33,031 nt of DNA, from positions 1 to 33,031 of the forward strand of contig NZ_JAMYXC010000225.1 in the NCBI RefSeq assembly GCF_024159025.1, in the 5' to 3' direction. The notes under the pieces were generated by a model. It saw only the letters and a list, made by a program, of their open reading frames with translations. It made no database searches and was not told the DNA's origin. Source of the DNA: Limimaricola litoreus. GTDB lineage: Bacteria > Pseudomonadota > Alphaproteobacteria > Rhodobacterales > Rhodobacteraceae. The translations under genes were made by a program, and so were the position numbers. Below are positions 15,002-24,099 of this stretch, piece by piece; the stretch's first letter is position 1; every line of letters begins with the position of its first letter.

Positions 15002-16306
15002 ATGCGGCGCATCGGAGTGATCGGAGCGGGGGCCCTGGCCCTTCTCGCAGCCTGCAGTGAGCCCGAGGAGCGGCTTCCCGGCAGCCGCATCGGCGTGGCG
15101 CTGCCCGGCGGCGCGGCCGTGGAAGGCGGGACGGCGCGGCCGCTCGCGCTCATCGCGCCCGTCACCAATGCCGATTGGCCGCAGCGTGGCGGCGGCGCTG
15201 ATCGCGACATTGCCCACCCGGCGCTTGGCGCCGATCTGGCGCTCCTGTTTCGCGCCGATCTGGGCGCGGGCGAAACCCGCAAGCTGCGCATCACCGCCGA
15301 GCCGGTGGTCGCCGCCGGACGCGTCTTTGCCATGAACACCCTGTCGGGCGTGTCGGCCTTCACCACCGGCGGCGCGCCCCTGTGGCGCCAGAGCCTCGTC
15401 CCTGCCGGTGAGCCGGCCGCGGATGCCTCCGGCGGCGGGCTTGCCAGCGACGGCGCGCGGCTTTTCGCGGTGACCGGTTTCGGCGAACTCATCGCCTTCG
15501 ACGCGGCCAGCGGCGCGCGGCTCTGGACACAGGATCTCGGCGCGCCGGGGGCCGGTGCGCCGGCGGTGGTCGGGGATCTGGTCTATGTCACGGCACGCGA
15601 CGGCAGCGGGCTTGCCGTCGATGCGCGCACGGGCCGCGTGCGCTGGCGCGTTTCGGGGGTCGAGGATGTCTCGCGCTTCGACGGCGGCGCGGGGCCTTCG
15701 GTCAGCGGCGATCTCGCGGTGTTCCCCTTCGCCTCGGGCGAGGTGGCGGGCGTCTTCGCGCAGGGCGGTCGCCCGCGCTGGTCCTCGGTCGTCGCAGGGC
15801 GGCGGCCGGGCGAGGCTGCGGCGCTGACCGCGGGGGGCATCACCGCCGATCCGGTGATCGAGGATGGCCGGGTCTATGTCGGCAATGCTTCGGGACGTCT
15901 CTCCGCGCTCGATGATTTCAGCGGTGAAACCCTGTGGAGCCTGGCCGATGGCGCGATCGGCCCGGTCGTGCCTGCCGGGGAGTCCCTGTTCCTGCTCAAC
16001 GATATCGGCCAGCTGCAGCGGGTCGAGGCCGCCACGGGCGCGACCGTCTGGCGGCGCGATCTCCCCCGCAATGAGGCCGGCGGCTTCCTGCGCCGGGCGC
16101 GCCCGACCGCGCATTACGGCCCCGTCCTCGCCGGCGGACGCCTGATCGTGGCCTCCTCCGACGGCGTGATCCGGCAGTACGATCCGCGCAGCGGCGGGCT
16201 TCTGGGCGAGCTGCCGCTCGAAGGGGGGGCGGCGAGCGCGCCGATCGTGGCGGGCGGCGTGCTTTACGTCGTGACCGCCGATGGTGCGCTTGCCGCTTTC
16301 CGTTGA
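15002..16306 (+). CDS. bamB: BamB-like lipoprotein, PQQ-type beta-propeller
   Basis: 434 residues. The signal ends in a lipobox (ALALLAAC, Cys20), giving an outer-membrane lipoprotein facing the periplasm. The rest consists of repeated propeller blades with motifs such as GRVFAMNTLSGVSAF, GELIAFDAASGARLW, GSGLAVDARTGRVRW and GRLSALDDFSGETLW. In the family, BamB helps the BamA complex insert outer-membrane beta-barrels. It is longer than E. coli BamB (about 390), as is common in alphaproteobacteria. GAGGGG precedes the ATG. It lies between yfgM-like and der genes, as in E. coli, and is probably co-transcribed with both. Confidence 0.85.
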   Translation: MRRIGVIGAGALALLAACSEPEERLPGSRIGVALPGGAAVEGGTARPLALIAPVTNADWPQRGGGADRDIAHPALGADLALLFRADLGAGETRKLRITAEPVVAAGRVFAMNTLSGVSAFTTGGAPLWRQSLVPAGEPAADASGGGLASDGARLFAVTGFGELIAFDAASGARLWTQDLGAPGAGAPAVVGDLVYVTARDGSGLAVDARTGRVRWRVSGVEDVSRFDGGAGPSVSGDLAVFPFASGEVAGVFAQGGRPRWSSVVAGRRPGEAAALTAGGITADPVIEDGRVYVGNASGRLSALDDFSGETLWSLADGAIGPVVPAGESLFLLNDIGQLQRVEAATGATVWRRDLPRNEAGGFLRRARPTAHYGPVLAGGRLIVASSDGVIRQYDPRSGGLLGELPLEGGAASAPIVAGGVLYVVTADGALAAFR

Positions 16307-16354
16307 CGCGCAATCGGTGTATGGGGCCTGCTTCCGCACGCGAAAGACCCTGAG

Positions 16355-17806
16355 ATGAGTTTCACCCTTGCCATCGTCGGACGGCCCAATGTGGGCAAGT
16401 CCACGCTGTTCAACCGCCTTGTCGGGCGCAAGCTGGCGCTGGTGGATGACCAGCCCGGCGTCACCCGTGACCTGCGCGAGGGCCCGGCCAAGCTGGGTCC
16501 GCTGCGATTCACCGTGATCGACACCGCCGGCCTCGAGGTCGCCACCGACGAAAGCCTGCAGGGCCGGATGCGGCGGCTGACCGAGCGCGCGGTCGACATG
16601 GCCGATGTCTGCCTGTTCATGATCGACGCGCGCGCGGGGGTGCTGCCCGCCGACGAGATCTTTGCCGACATCCTGCGCAAGCGGGCCAAGCATGTGATCC
16701 TCGCCGCCAACAAGGCCGAGGGCCGCGCCGGTCAGGGCGGATTGATCGAGGCCTATTCGCTCGGCCTGGGCGAACCGCTGGGGCTTTCGGCCGAGCATGG
16801 CGAGGGGATGAGCGAGCTTCTCGCGATGCTGCAGCCGCTGGCAGGCGAGTTCGAAGCCCGGGCCGAGGAAGACGCGCCGGTGATGGACGTCGATGTCGAC
16901 GAGGAGGGGGAGACCGACGAGGACGCGCCCTTTGCCCCGACCAGGGAAAGGCCTCTGCAGGTCGCCGTGGTGGGCCGCCCCAATGCCGGAAAATCGACGC
17001 TGATCAACAAGATCCTCGGCGAAGAGCGGCTGTTGACCGGGCCCGAGGCCGGGATCACCCGCGACGCCATCTCGCTCGCGATCGACTGGAACGGCACGCC
17101 GTTTCGGATCTTCGACACTGCCGGCATGCGCAAGCGCGCCAAGGTGCAGGAAAAGCTCGAGAAGATGTCGGTCTCGGACGGGCTGCGCGCGGTCAAGTTC
17201 GCCGAAGTCGTGGTGGTGCTGCTCGATGTGGACATCCCTTTCGAACAGCAGGACCTGCGCATCGCCGATCTAGCCGAGCGCGAGGGCCGGGCGGTCGTCA
17301 TCGCGGTCAACAAATGGGATCTCGAGGACGAGAAGCAGGACAAGCTAAAGTCTTTGAAGGAAAGCTTCGAGCGGCTGCTGCCGCAGCTGCGCGGCGCGCC
17401 GCTGATCACCGTTTCGGCCAAGACCGGGCGCGGGCTCGATCGTCTGCATGACGCGATCCTGCGCGCCCACGCGGTCTGGAACACCCGCATTTCGACCGCG
17501 CAGCTCAACCGCTGGCTCGTCGGCATGCTGGAGCAGCACCCGCCGCCCGCACCCGGCGGCCGCCGGATCAAGATGCGCTATGCCACGCAGGTCAAGACGC
17601 GGCCGCCCGCTTTCGTGGTGATGACCTCCTATCCCGACGCCGTGCCCGAGAGCTATTCCCGCTATCTCGTCAATGGCTTGCGCAACGACTTTGACATGCC
17701 GGGCACGCCGATCCGGCTGTTCCTGCGCGATCAGGGCAAGAAGAATCCCTACAAGGACCGCAAGAAGGCGCAGCCCTCGCGGCTTCGCAAGCACCTCAAG
17801 GATTGA
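16355..17806 (+). CDS. der: Ribosome assembly GTPase Der (EngA)
   Basis: 483 residues with two GTPase domains in tandem and a KH-like C-terminal domain, unique to Der, which acts in 50S subunit assembly. Domain 1 has G1 GRPNVGKST (9-17), DTAGLE and NKAEG, where the usual NKxD Asp is Glu. Domain 2 has G1 GRPNAGKST (208-216), DTAGMRKR and NKWDLE. The linker at about 167-196 is unusually acidic ([20 protein letters not shown]). The C-terminus ends in the basic [14 protein letters not shown]. The start gives [12 protein letters not shown], the conserved N-terminus. It lies 48 bases after bamB and ends at a hairpin terminator. Confidence 0.97.
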   Translation: MSFTLAIVGRPNVGKSTLFNRLVGRKLALVDDQPGVTRDLREGPAKLGPLRFTVIDTAGLEVATDESLQGRMRRLTERAVDMADVCLFMIDARAGVLPADEIFADILRKRAKHVILAANKAEGRAGQGGLIEAYSLGLGEPLGLSAEHGEGMSELLAMLQPLAGEFEARAEEDAPVMDVDVDEEGETDEDAPFAPTRERPLQVAVVGRPNAGKSTLINKILGEERLLTGPEAGITRDAISLAIDWNGTPFRIFDTAGMRKRAKVQEKLEKMSVSDGLRAVKFAEVVVVLLDVDIPFEQQDLRIADLAEREGRAVVIAVNKWDLEDEKQDKLKSLKESFERLLPQLRGAPLITVSAKTGRGLDRLHDAILRAHAVWNTRISTAQLNRWLVGMLEQHPPPAPGGRRIKMRYATQVKTRPPAFVVMTSYPDAVPESYSRYLVNGLRNDFDMPGTPIRLFLRDQGKKNPYKDRKKAQPSRLRKHLKD

Positions 17807-17810
17807 TCTG

Positions 17811-17836
17811 AAGAGAGCGCTGCAAGGCGCTCTTTT
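17811..17836 (+). terminator. Terminator of der
   Basis: A 10-bp stem (17811-17820 with 17827-17836, one G-T pair) with loop TGCAAG, its right arm ending in TCTTTT. It starts 4 bases after the der stop and lies between two convergent genes. Confidence 0.75.
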
Positions 17837-17846
17837 CATTCGTGGA

Positions 17847-18551
17847 TCAGGCAGGCACCCGACGTGCCAGCAGCAGCGCGCCGAGAATCGCCACGAGGCT
17901 CGCCAGCGCGACGAGGCCCGGCAGGGTCAGCCCGTTGGCCACAACGATGGCGATGAGCGCCCAAGCCACCGTCAGCCCGTAGGAGGCCGCGCGCGGGCGG
18001 CGCGATTGCACCACGAGCGCCAGCAAGGTCGCCAGGATCACGCAAAGGATCGCCCAGCCGGTCTGCCCCATCACGAGGCCATAGCCCGCCGCCGTCGAGC
18101 CAAGGCTCACGAAGCTCGCCGCCGAGAGCCAGCCCGCGAAGATGCCCATCGGCACGCGGAACCACCAGACATCGCGCCGGGGTGCTGCGAGAAACGCGCC
18201 GATTGCACCTGCCGCCATCAGGAAGATCGTGATCGTCGCCCAGATGGCGCTTGAATTGGCGATCATGAGCCACGGCGTGCCGATGCCGAGCGCGACGAGC
18301 AATGGCAGCCGGGCGCGATGCCAGTCCTCGGCATCGGCGCGCTTCCAGACACCGTAAGCGGCGGAGACGAGCAGCCACAGATAGATCAGCCCCCAGATGG
18401 AGAAGGCCCAACCCGCGGGCTGCACCGGCGGGTCGATCTGCGGCGCGGGCAACTGATCGGCGGTGAAGCCGGAAAAGGGCGAGGTCAGCAGCGGCGCGGC
18501 CGCGAAGCTGACGGAAAGGGCGAGCACGGCCCATGCGATGAGGGTTTTCAT
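17847..18551 (-). CDS. TspO/MBR-related tryptophan-rich membrane protein
   Basis: 234 residues, very hydrophobic, about seven membrane helices. PPVQPAGWAFSIWGLIYLWL (41-60) resembles the TspO/MBR motif, where PPxWxF is followed by WxxLY. Such longer relatives are commonly labelled tryptophan-rich sensory proteins. True TspO has about 160 residues and five helices and binds tetrapyrroles; whether this larger form does so is not known. The start at ATG 18551-18549 has GGGGG upstream and gives a clean signal-like first helix; the longer frame would add a non-hydrophobic extension. It lies 67 bases after serS on the same strand, with a strong hairpin between them, and is convergent with der. Confidence 0.6.
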   Translation of the reverse strand: MKTLIAWAVLALSVSFAAAPLLTSPFSGFTADQLPAPQIDPPVQPAGWAFSIWGLIYLWLLVSAAYGVWKRADAEDWHRARLPLLVALGIGTPWLMIANSSAIWATITIFLMAAGAIGAFLAAPRRDVWWFRVPMGIFAGWLSAASFVSLGSTAAGYGLVMGQTGWAILCVILATLLALVVQSRRPRAASYGLTVAWALIAIVVANGLTLPGLVALASLVAILGALLLARRVPA

Positions 18552-18567
18552 GCCCCCATTACGCACC

Positions 18568-18597
18568 GCGCCGCCCGGCGGTTCAACCGGGCGGCGC
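18568..18597 (-). terminator. Strong hairpin between serS and the TspO-like gene
   Basis: A perfect 11-bp G+C stem (18568-18578 with 18587-18597) and an 8-base loop follow the serS stop. No T run follows on the minus strand, so it may only attenuate or protect the serS 3' end. Confidence 0.45.
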
Positions 18598-18618
18598 AAA
18601 ATCGACCACACGTGACGT

Positions 18619-19917
18619 TCAGTCGCGGATCAGCTCGCCCGAAGCCGAAAGCCGGGTGCGACCGCCCAGATAGGGGTGCAGCGCTTCGGGGATCGTCACC
18701 GAGCCGTCCTCTTCCTGCCCGTTCTCCAGCACCGCGATGAGCGTCCGGCCCACGGCGAGGCCCGAGCCATTGAGCGTGTGCAGGAACTCGGGCTTGCCGC
18801 CGCCCTCGGGGCGGAAGCGGGCGTTCATGCGCCGCGCCTGGTAATCGCCGCAGGTCGAGATCGAGCTGATCTCGCGGTAGCGGTCCTGGCCGGGCAGCCA
18901 GACCTCGATGTCATGCGTGCGCCGCGCGCCCGCGCCCATGTCGCCCGCGCACAAGAGCATCGTGCGATAGGGCAGGCCCAGCTTTTCGAGGATCGCCTCG
19001 GCGCAGCCGGTCATGCGGGCGTGCTCGGCCTCGGACTGGTCCGGATGAACCACCGAGACCATCTCGACCTTTTCGAACTGATGCTGGCGCAGCATGCCCG
19101 ACGTGTCGCGCCCGGCGCTGCCCGCCTCGGAGCGGAAGCATTGCGTATCGGCCACGTAACGGCGCGGCAGGTAGCTCTCCTCGACCATGCAATCGGCCAC
19201 GAGGTTGGTGAGCGTCACCTCCGCCGTGGGGATGAGCCACCAGCCGGTCGTGGTCTGGTAGCTGTCCTCGCCGAACTTCGGCAGCTGGCCGGTGCCATAC
19301 ATGGCCTCTTCCTTGACCAGCACGGGGGTCATGGTCTCGACCAGCCCGTGCTCCTCGACATGGGTGTCGAGCATGAACTGCGCCAGCGCGCGATGCAGGC
19401 GGGCGACCCCGCCCGAAAGCACGACGAAGCGCGAACCCGAAAGCTTGGCCGCCACCTCGAAATCCATGCCGCTTTCGACCGCCGGAAGCTGGTAATGCTC
19501 CTTCGGCGCATAGTTGAACTGCCGCGGCGTGCCGTGGCGCTTCAGCTCGACATTGTCGTCCTCGTCCTTGCCCGCGGGCACGTCGTCATAAGGCAGGTTC
19601 GGGATCGTCAGCAGCAGCTCGTGCAGCGCGGCGTCCTCTGCCTGCGCCTCTTCGTTCAGCCGCGCGATCTCGGCCTTTTTCTCCGCCACCAGCGCGCGCA
19701 GACGCTCGAACTCGGCCTCGTCGCCGCGGCCCTTCGCCGCGCCGACCTCCTTGGAGGCGCGGTTCTGCTCGGCCCTGGCGGTCTCGGCGGCGTGGATCTT
19801 GGCCCGGCGCGCGTCATCGAGCGCCAGGATACGCGACGACACCCCGGAGATCCCGCGGCGGGCCAGGGCGGCGTCGAAGGCGTCGGGATTGTCGCGGATG
19901 GCGCGGATGTCGTGCAT
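18619..19917 (-). CDS. serS: Seryl-tRNA synthetase
   Basis: 432 residues, normal length, cytosolic class II synthetase that charges tRNA-Ser (and tRNA-Sec where present). The N-terminal coiled-coil arm spans about 25-100 ([25 protein letters not shown]). Motif 2 is [23 protein letters not shown] with its catalytic Arg, and motif 3 is [23 protein letters not shown] also fits the serine/ATP site. ATG 19917-19915 was chosen because [15 protein letters not shown] is the conserved N-terminus; the in-frame ATG five codons earlier (19932) lacks a ribosome site. It is divergent from yajC with 197 bases between them. Confidence 0.97.
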   Translation of the reverse strand: MHDIRAIRDNPDAFDAALARRGISGVSSRILALDDARRAKIHAAETARAEQNRASKEVGAAKGRGDEAEFERLRALVAEKKAEIARLNEEAQAEDAALHELLLTIPNLPYDDVPAGKDEDDNVELKRHGTPRQFNYAPKEHYQLPAVESGMDFEVAAKLSGSRFVVLSGGVARLHRALAQFMLDTHVEEHGLVETMTPVLVKEEAMYGTGQLPKFGEDSYQTTTGWWLIPTAEVTLTNLVADCMVEESYLPRRYVADTQCFRSEAGSAGRDTSGMLRQHQFEKVEMVSVVHPDQSEAEHARMTGCAEAILEKLGLPYRTMLLCAGDMGAGARRTHDIEVWLPGQDRYREISSISTCGDYQARRMNARFRPEGGGKPEFLHTLNGSGLAVGRTLIAVLENGQEEDGSVTIPEALHPYLGGRTRLSASGELIRD

Positions 19918-20028
19918 TGTCTCGTCCGTCATAAGGGGTTTCACGGCCCGGGGGCCGCGCCCATATGGACCGAAACGCGCCTGCTTGTGAACCGCCAAAC
20001 CGGCGCCGCATGTCCCCCGGTGGCGCGG

Positions 20029-20057
20029 TTGCCAATCACCGGACCCGGCAGTAGGGT
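20029..20057 (+). promoter_or_regulatory. Promoter of the yajC-secDF-ccm block
   Basis: TTGCCA (20029-20034, five of six), a 17-base spacer and TAGGGT (20052-20057) fit the TTGnnn-N17-TAGnnn form. The yajC ATG follows 57 bases later. Confidence 0.5.
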
Positions 20058-20114
20058 GCCGCGACTTTTTCAAAGGCGCGAACCCCGCGCCCCCGGCCGA
20101 CATAAAGGACCGCC

Positions 20115-20399
20115 ATGCAAGGCATCGAATCCCTCATCCCGCTGATCCTGATCTTCGCGATCATGTGGTTCTTCCTGATCCGCCCGCAGCAGAAGAAGCT
20201 GAAGGAGCACCAGAAGATGGTGGCGGCGCTGCGCCGCGGCGACCAGGTGATCACCCAGGGCGGCGTGATCGGCAAGGTGGTCAAGGTTCGCGACGACAGC
20301 AATGAGATCGAGGTCGAGATCGCCCAGGGCGTCAACGTGCGCGTGGTCCGTTCGACCATCGCCACCGTGACCACCAAGACCGAACCGGCCAAGGCCTGA
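20115..20399 (+). CDS. yajC: Preprotein translocase subunit YajC
   Basis: 94 residues. One N-terminal membrane helix ([17 protein letters not shown], 6-22) runs into the family motif [14 protein letters not shown] small cytosolic beta domain follows ([17 protein letters not shown], then [17 protein letters not shown]). YajC associates with SecDF at the SecYEG channel and is also linked to AcrB. AAAGGA lies 5 bases before the ATG. It is the first gene of the block and lies 37 bases before secD, the usual order. Confidence 0.97.
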   Translation: MQGIESLIPLILIFAIMWFFLIRPQQKKLKEHQKMVAALRRGDQVITQGGVIGKVVKVRDDSNEIEVEIAQGVNVRVVRSTIATVTTKTEPAKA

Positions 20400-20436
20400 T
20401 CCCCCCGATCCGGCCCCGCGCCAGAGGACGAACGAT

Positions 20437-22098
20437 ATGATGCACATCCCCACCTGGCGCAGGGTCCTGATCTGGATGGTCTGCCTGGGCGGGCTGATCT
20501 TCGCGGCGCCGAACCTGTTCTACGACAGGGTCGAGACCGCGAACGATGCCCGCGCCGTGATCGAGACCGGCATGAGCGACGCTGCGCTCGAAGCCGATGC
20601 CGGGCTCTGGCCCGAATGGATGCCCTCGGGCCTCGTGAACCTCGGGCTCGACCTGCGCGGCGGCGCGCATCTTCTGGCCGAGGTGCAGGTCGAGGAGGTC
20701 TATGCCGCGCGGATGGAGGCCTTCTGGCCGGAGGTGCGCGACGCGCTCGCCGCCGAGCGCGACACCGTCGGCTTCGTGACCCGCGAGGAGAGCGACGAGG
20801 CCGAGCTACGCGTGCGCATCTCCGAGGCCGATCAGGCCGCCGCGGCGCTCGAGATCGTGCGCGGCCTCGCCACCCCGGTGGCAAGCCTTACCGGCGGCGG
20901 CGCCAACGACATCGACGTGCGCGCCGAAGGGGCCGAGATCGTCGTCACGCTGAGCGAGGCCGAGCGCGCCGCCACCGACGACCGCACCATCCGCCAGGCG
21001 CTCGAAATCGTGCGCCGCCGGATCGACGAGGTCGGCACGCGAGAGCCGACCATCCAGCGCCAGGGCGAGGACCGCATCCTGATCGAAGTGCCGGGCGTGG
21101 GCTCGGCCGAGGAGGTCAAGGAGATCATCGGCACCACCGCGCAGCTGACCTTCCAGCCCGTCGTCTCGCGCACCTCCAATGCCAACGAGAACCCGGGCCC
21201 CAACAACGAGATCCTGCCTTCGCTCGACGAGCAGGGGGTGTTCTACATCCTCGAGCGTAACCCGGTCGTCTCGGGCGAAGAGCTGGTCGACGCCCAGCCC
21301 GCCTTCGACCAGAACGGCCGCCCGGCGGTGAACTTCCGCTTCAATCCGACCGGCGCGCGCGCCTTCGGCGACTACACCGCCGAGAACATCGGCTCGCCCT
21401 TTGCCATCGTGCTCGACGAGGAGGTGATCTCCGCCCCCGTGATCCAGAGCCACATTCCCGGCGGCTCGGGCATCATCACCGGCAATTTCACGGTCGAGGA
21501 GTCGACGCAGCTCGCCGTTCTGCTGCGCGCGGGCGCGCTGCCCGCCGGGCTGACCTTTCTCGAAGAGCGGACCATCGGGCCGGAACTCGGGGCCGACAGC
21601 ATCGAGGCGGGCAAGCTTGCCGCCATCGTCGGCGCGATCGCCGTGGTGGTCTTCATGATCATGTCCTACGGGCTGTTCGGCGTCTTCGCCACCGTGGCGC
21701 TGACCTTCAACATGGTGCTGATCTTCGCGGTACTCTCGATCCTCGGCGCCACGCTGACGCTGCCGGGCATTGCGGGCATCGTGCTCACCGTCGGCATGGC
21801 GGTGGACGCGAACGTGCTGGTCTACGAGCGCATCCGCGAAGAGCTCAAGACCGCGCGCGGCCCGGCCCGCGCCATCGATCTGGGCTATGAAAAGGCGCTC
21901 TCCGCCATCCTCGACGGCAACGTGACCACGCTGATCACCGCGCTCATCCTGTTTCTCGTGGGCTCCGGTCCGGTGCGTGGCTTTGCCATCACCCTCGGCC
22001 TCGGCATCCTCACCTCGGTCTTCACCGCGATCTTCGTGACGCGGCTCTTGATCGTGATGTGGTTCGAACGCCGCCGCCCCAAAACCATCGAGGTCTGA
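20437..22098 (+). CDS. secD: Protein translocase subunit SecD
   Basis: 553 residues. With SecF it uses the proton gradient to pull exported proteins across the inner membrane. The first helix is at about 10-25, then NLGLDLRGGAHLL (68-80), the large periplasmic P1 domain with the PGVGSAEEVKEIIGTTAQL repeat, and five C-terminal helices carrying GIVLTVGMAVDANVLVYERIREEL, the conserved helix 4 motif. AGAGGA lies 8 bases before the first of two tandem ATG codons (20437, 20440); either could be used. SecF starts one base after the stop. Confidence 0.97.
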   Translation: MMHIPTWRRVLIWMVCLGGLIFAAPNLFYDRVETANDARAVIETGMSDAALEADAGLWPEWMPSGLVNLGLDLRGGAHLLAEVQVEEVYAARMEAFWPEVRDALAAERDTVGFVTREESDEAELRVRISEADQAAAALEIVRGLATPVASLTGGGANDIDVRAEGAEIVVTLSEAERAATDDRTIRQALEIVRRRIDEVGTREPTIQRQGEDRILIEVPGVGSAEEVKEIIGTTAQLTFQPVVSRTSNANENPGPNNEILPSLDEQGVFYILERNPVVSGEELVDAQPAFDQNGRPAVNFRFNPTGARAFGDYTAENIGSPFAIVLDEEVISAPVIQSHIPGGSGIITGNFTVEESTQLAVLLRAGALPAGLTFLEERTIGPELGADSIEAGKLAAIVGAIAVVVFMIMSYGLFGVFATVALTFNMVLIFAVLSILGATLTLPGIAGIVLTVGMAVDANVLVYERIREELKTARGPARAIDLGYEKALSAILDGNVTTLITALILFLVGSGPVRGFAITLGLGILTSVFTAIFVTRLLIVMWFERRRPKTIEV

Positions 22099-22099
22099 C

Positions 22100-23071
22100 A
22101 TGCGGCTGCGCATCGTTCCCGAAAACACCAAGATCGACTTCTTCCGCGCCGCGAAGATCACCTTCGGCGCCTCGATCCTCGCCATGGTGCTCAGCCTCGT
22201 GCTGTTCTTCGTCATGGGGCTGAACTTCGGCATCGACTTCAAGGGCGGCACCACGATCCGCACCGAATCCGAAAGCGCCATCGACGTCGCCGCCTACCGC
22301 GATGCCATCGCGCCGCTGGAACTGGGCGACGTGGTGATCACCGAGGTCTTCGATCCCTCATTCGGCGATGACAGGAACGTGGCCTCGGTGCGCATCCAGG
22401 CGCAGGAGGGGGTCGAGAGCGTCACCGCCGAGACCATCGCCGAGGTCGAGGCCGCGCTGCAGACGGTCGATCCGACGCTGACCTTTCCGAGCGTGGAAAG
22501 CGTCGGCCCCAAGGTCTCGGGCGAGCTGATCCAGTCGGCGATCTTCGCCGTGCTGGGCTCTCTCGTCGCGATCCTGTTCTACATCTGGCTGCGCTTCGAA
22601 TGGCAGTTCGCGGTCGGCGCCATCGCGGCGCTGGTGCATGACGTGACGCTGACCATCGGCATCTTCGCCGCCTTCCAGATCAAGTTCGATCTGGCGATCA
22701 TCGCCGCGCTGCTGACCATCGTCGGCTATTCGATCAACGACACCGTCGTCGTCTTCGACCGGGCGCGCGAGAACCTGCGCAAGTTCAAGACCATGCCGCT
22801 GCGCGACCTTCTGAACCTCTCGGCCAATGAGACGCTGAGCCGCACGGTGATGACCTCGGGCACCACGCTTCTGGCGCTTCTGGCGCTTCTGGTGCTCGGC
22901 GGCGACGTGATCCGCGGCTTTGTTTTCGCGATCTTCTGGGGCGTGATCGTCGGGACATATTCCTCGATCTATGTTGCCAAGAACATCGTGCTGATGCTCG
23001 GCGTGAAGCGCGACTGGGACAAGAAGGACGACCCCAAGGCGGGGACGCAGTTCGCGAATATCGACGCCTGA
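22100..23071 (+). CDS. secF: Protein translocase subunit SecF
   Basis: 323 residues, normal length, six membrane helices and one periplasmic loop. FGIDFKGGTTIRT (43-55) after helix 1 is the SecF counterpart of the SecD motif, and IVGYSINDTVVVFDRARENL holds the helix 4 signature with its conserved Asp. It works as a heterodimer with SecD. The start lies one base after the secD stop, so its translation must be coupled to secD; the upstream secD codons give only a weak ribosome site. The Mth938-domain gene follows after 57 bases. Confidence 0.97.
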   Translation: MRLRIVPENTKIDFFRAAKITFGASILAMVLSLVLFFVMGLNFGIDFKGGTTIRTESESAIDVAAYRDAIAPLELGDVVITEVFDPSFGDDRNVASVRIQAQEGVESVTAETIAEVEAALQTVDPTLTFPSVESVGPKVSGELIQSAIFAVLGSLVAILFYIWLRFEWQFAVGAIAALVHDVTLTIGIFAAFQIKFDLAIIAALLTIVGYSINDTVVVFDRARENLRKFKTMPLRDLLNLSANETLSRTVMTSGTTLLALLALLVLGGDVIRGFVFAIFWGVIVGTYSSIYVAKNIVLMLGVKRDWDKKDDPKAGTQFANIDA

Positions 23072-23128
23072 TCCGGCTGCAGCGTCGGATCTGCGTCTTT
23101 GGGGAAAGATGAACAGGGGGGCACGCCC

Positions 23129-23482
23129 ATGCGGCTGACGGAGATCGATTACGACGACTCGATGCCCATAGACGGCTATGGTCCGGGCTTCTTCCGGATC
23201 GGCGGCAAGGTGGTCGAAGGGGCGGTGACGCTCGCACCTACCGGGCTCAGGAGCTGGGGCGGCTTCGAGGATCTCGACGCGGTGCTGGCGCTCGCGGGGC
23301 GGATCGACGTGCTTTTCGTTGGCACCGGGGCCGAGATCGCCCATGCGCCGCGCGCCTTCCGCGACAGGCTCGAGGCCGAGGGCATTGGCGTGGAGGCCAT
23401 GGCCACCCCCGCCGCCTGCCGCACCTACAACGTGCTTTTGTCGGAAGGGCGGCGCGTCGCGGTCGCGCTGCTGCCGGTCTGA
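23129..23482 (+). CDS. Mth938-like domain protein (DUF498/NDUFAF3-related)
   Basis: 117 residues, cytosolic, normal family length. GYGPGFFRIGGKVVEGAVTL is the family core, followed by VLFVGTGAEIAHAP and the end segment EAMATPAACRTYNVLLSEGRRVAVALLPV. The human relative NDUFAF3 is a complex I assembly factor; the bacterial role is not proven. ATG 23129 has AGGGGGG 7 bases upstream and gives the conserved MRLTEID start, so the TTG at 23099 is not needed. Position between secF and ccmA is a recurring Rhodobacteraceae arrangement. Its TGA overlaps an in-frame CTG that may start ccmA. Confidence 0.88.
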   Translation: MRLTEIDYDDSMPIDGYGPGFFRIGGKVVEGAVTLAPTGLRSWGGFEDLDAVLALAGRIDVLFVGTGAEIAHAPRAFRDRLEAEGIGVEAMATPAACRTYNVLLSEGRRVAVALLPV

Positions 23483-23523
23483 CCGACCTTGCCGTCAGCG
23501 ATCTTGGCGTCGAGCGCGGCGGC

Positions 23524-24099
23524 ATGCCGGTGCTCACCGGCGTGTCGTTCCGGCTCGCGCCGGGGCAGGGGCTGGTGCTGCGCGGCGCCAATGGCATCGG
23601 CAAGACGACGCTGCTGCGCACCATCGCAGGCCTTCAGCCGCCTTTGTCCGGCACGATACAAGGCGCGGGCGAGCGGGCGGGCTACGCCTCCCATGCCGAC
23701 GGCATCAAACCCGCGCTGACCGTCGCCGAAACCCTGCAATTCTGGGCCGATCTCTATCGGGCCGAGCTGCCAGAGGATGTGTTCGAACTGTTCGATCTCA
23801 CCGATCTGCGCGATCGCTCCGCCGGCACGCTCTCGGCCGGGCAGGGGCGCAGGCTGGGCCTCGCCCGGCTCGCCGTGATCGGGCGCGAGGTGCTGCTGCT
23901 CGACGAGCCGACCGTGTCGCTCGACGCCTTTTCCGTGAAGCGCTTCGCGAGTTTTCTGCGCGAGCGCCATCTCGCGCGTGGCGGCATCGCGGTGATCGCC
24001 ACCCATATCGACCTCGGGCTCGATCTGCCCACGCTCGATCTCACCCCCTACCGCGCCGCGCATGACGCGGCGGGTGGATCGGACGAGGCGTTCTTGTGA
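23524..24099 (+). CDS. ccmA: Haem exporter ATPase CcmA
   Basis: 191 residues from the first conventional start, ATG 23524. CcmA and CcmB form the ABC part of cytochrome c maturation that releases holo-CcmE from CcmCD. Walker A is GANGIGKTT, signature LSAGQGRR and Walker B VLLLDEPTVSLD; the His-switch THIDLGLD is present. From the ATG, Walker A lies only about 21 residues in, shorter than the family. The open frame upstream encodes LTDLAVSDLGVERGG, which looks like the missing first strand. It begins with CTG 23479, which overlaps the preceding stop as CTGA. No ATG, GTG or TTG exists there, so the true start may be CTG. The stop overlaps the ccmB GTG. Confidence 0.93.
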   Translation: MPVLTGVSFRLAPGQGLVLRGANGIGKTTLLRTIAGLQPPLSGTIQGAGERAGYASHADGIKPALTVAETLQFWADLYRAELPEDVFELFDLTDLRDRSAGTLSAGQGRRLGLARLAVIGREVLLLDEPTVSLDAFSVKRFASFLRERHLARGGIAVIATHIDLGLDLPTLDLTPYRAAHDAAGGSDEAFL

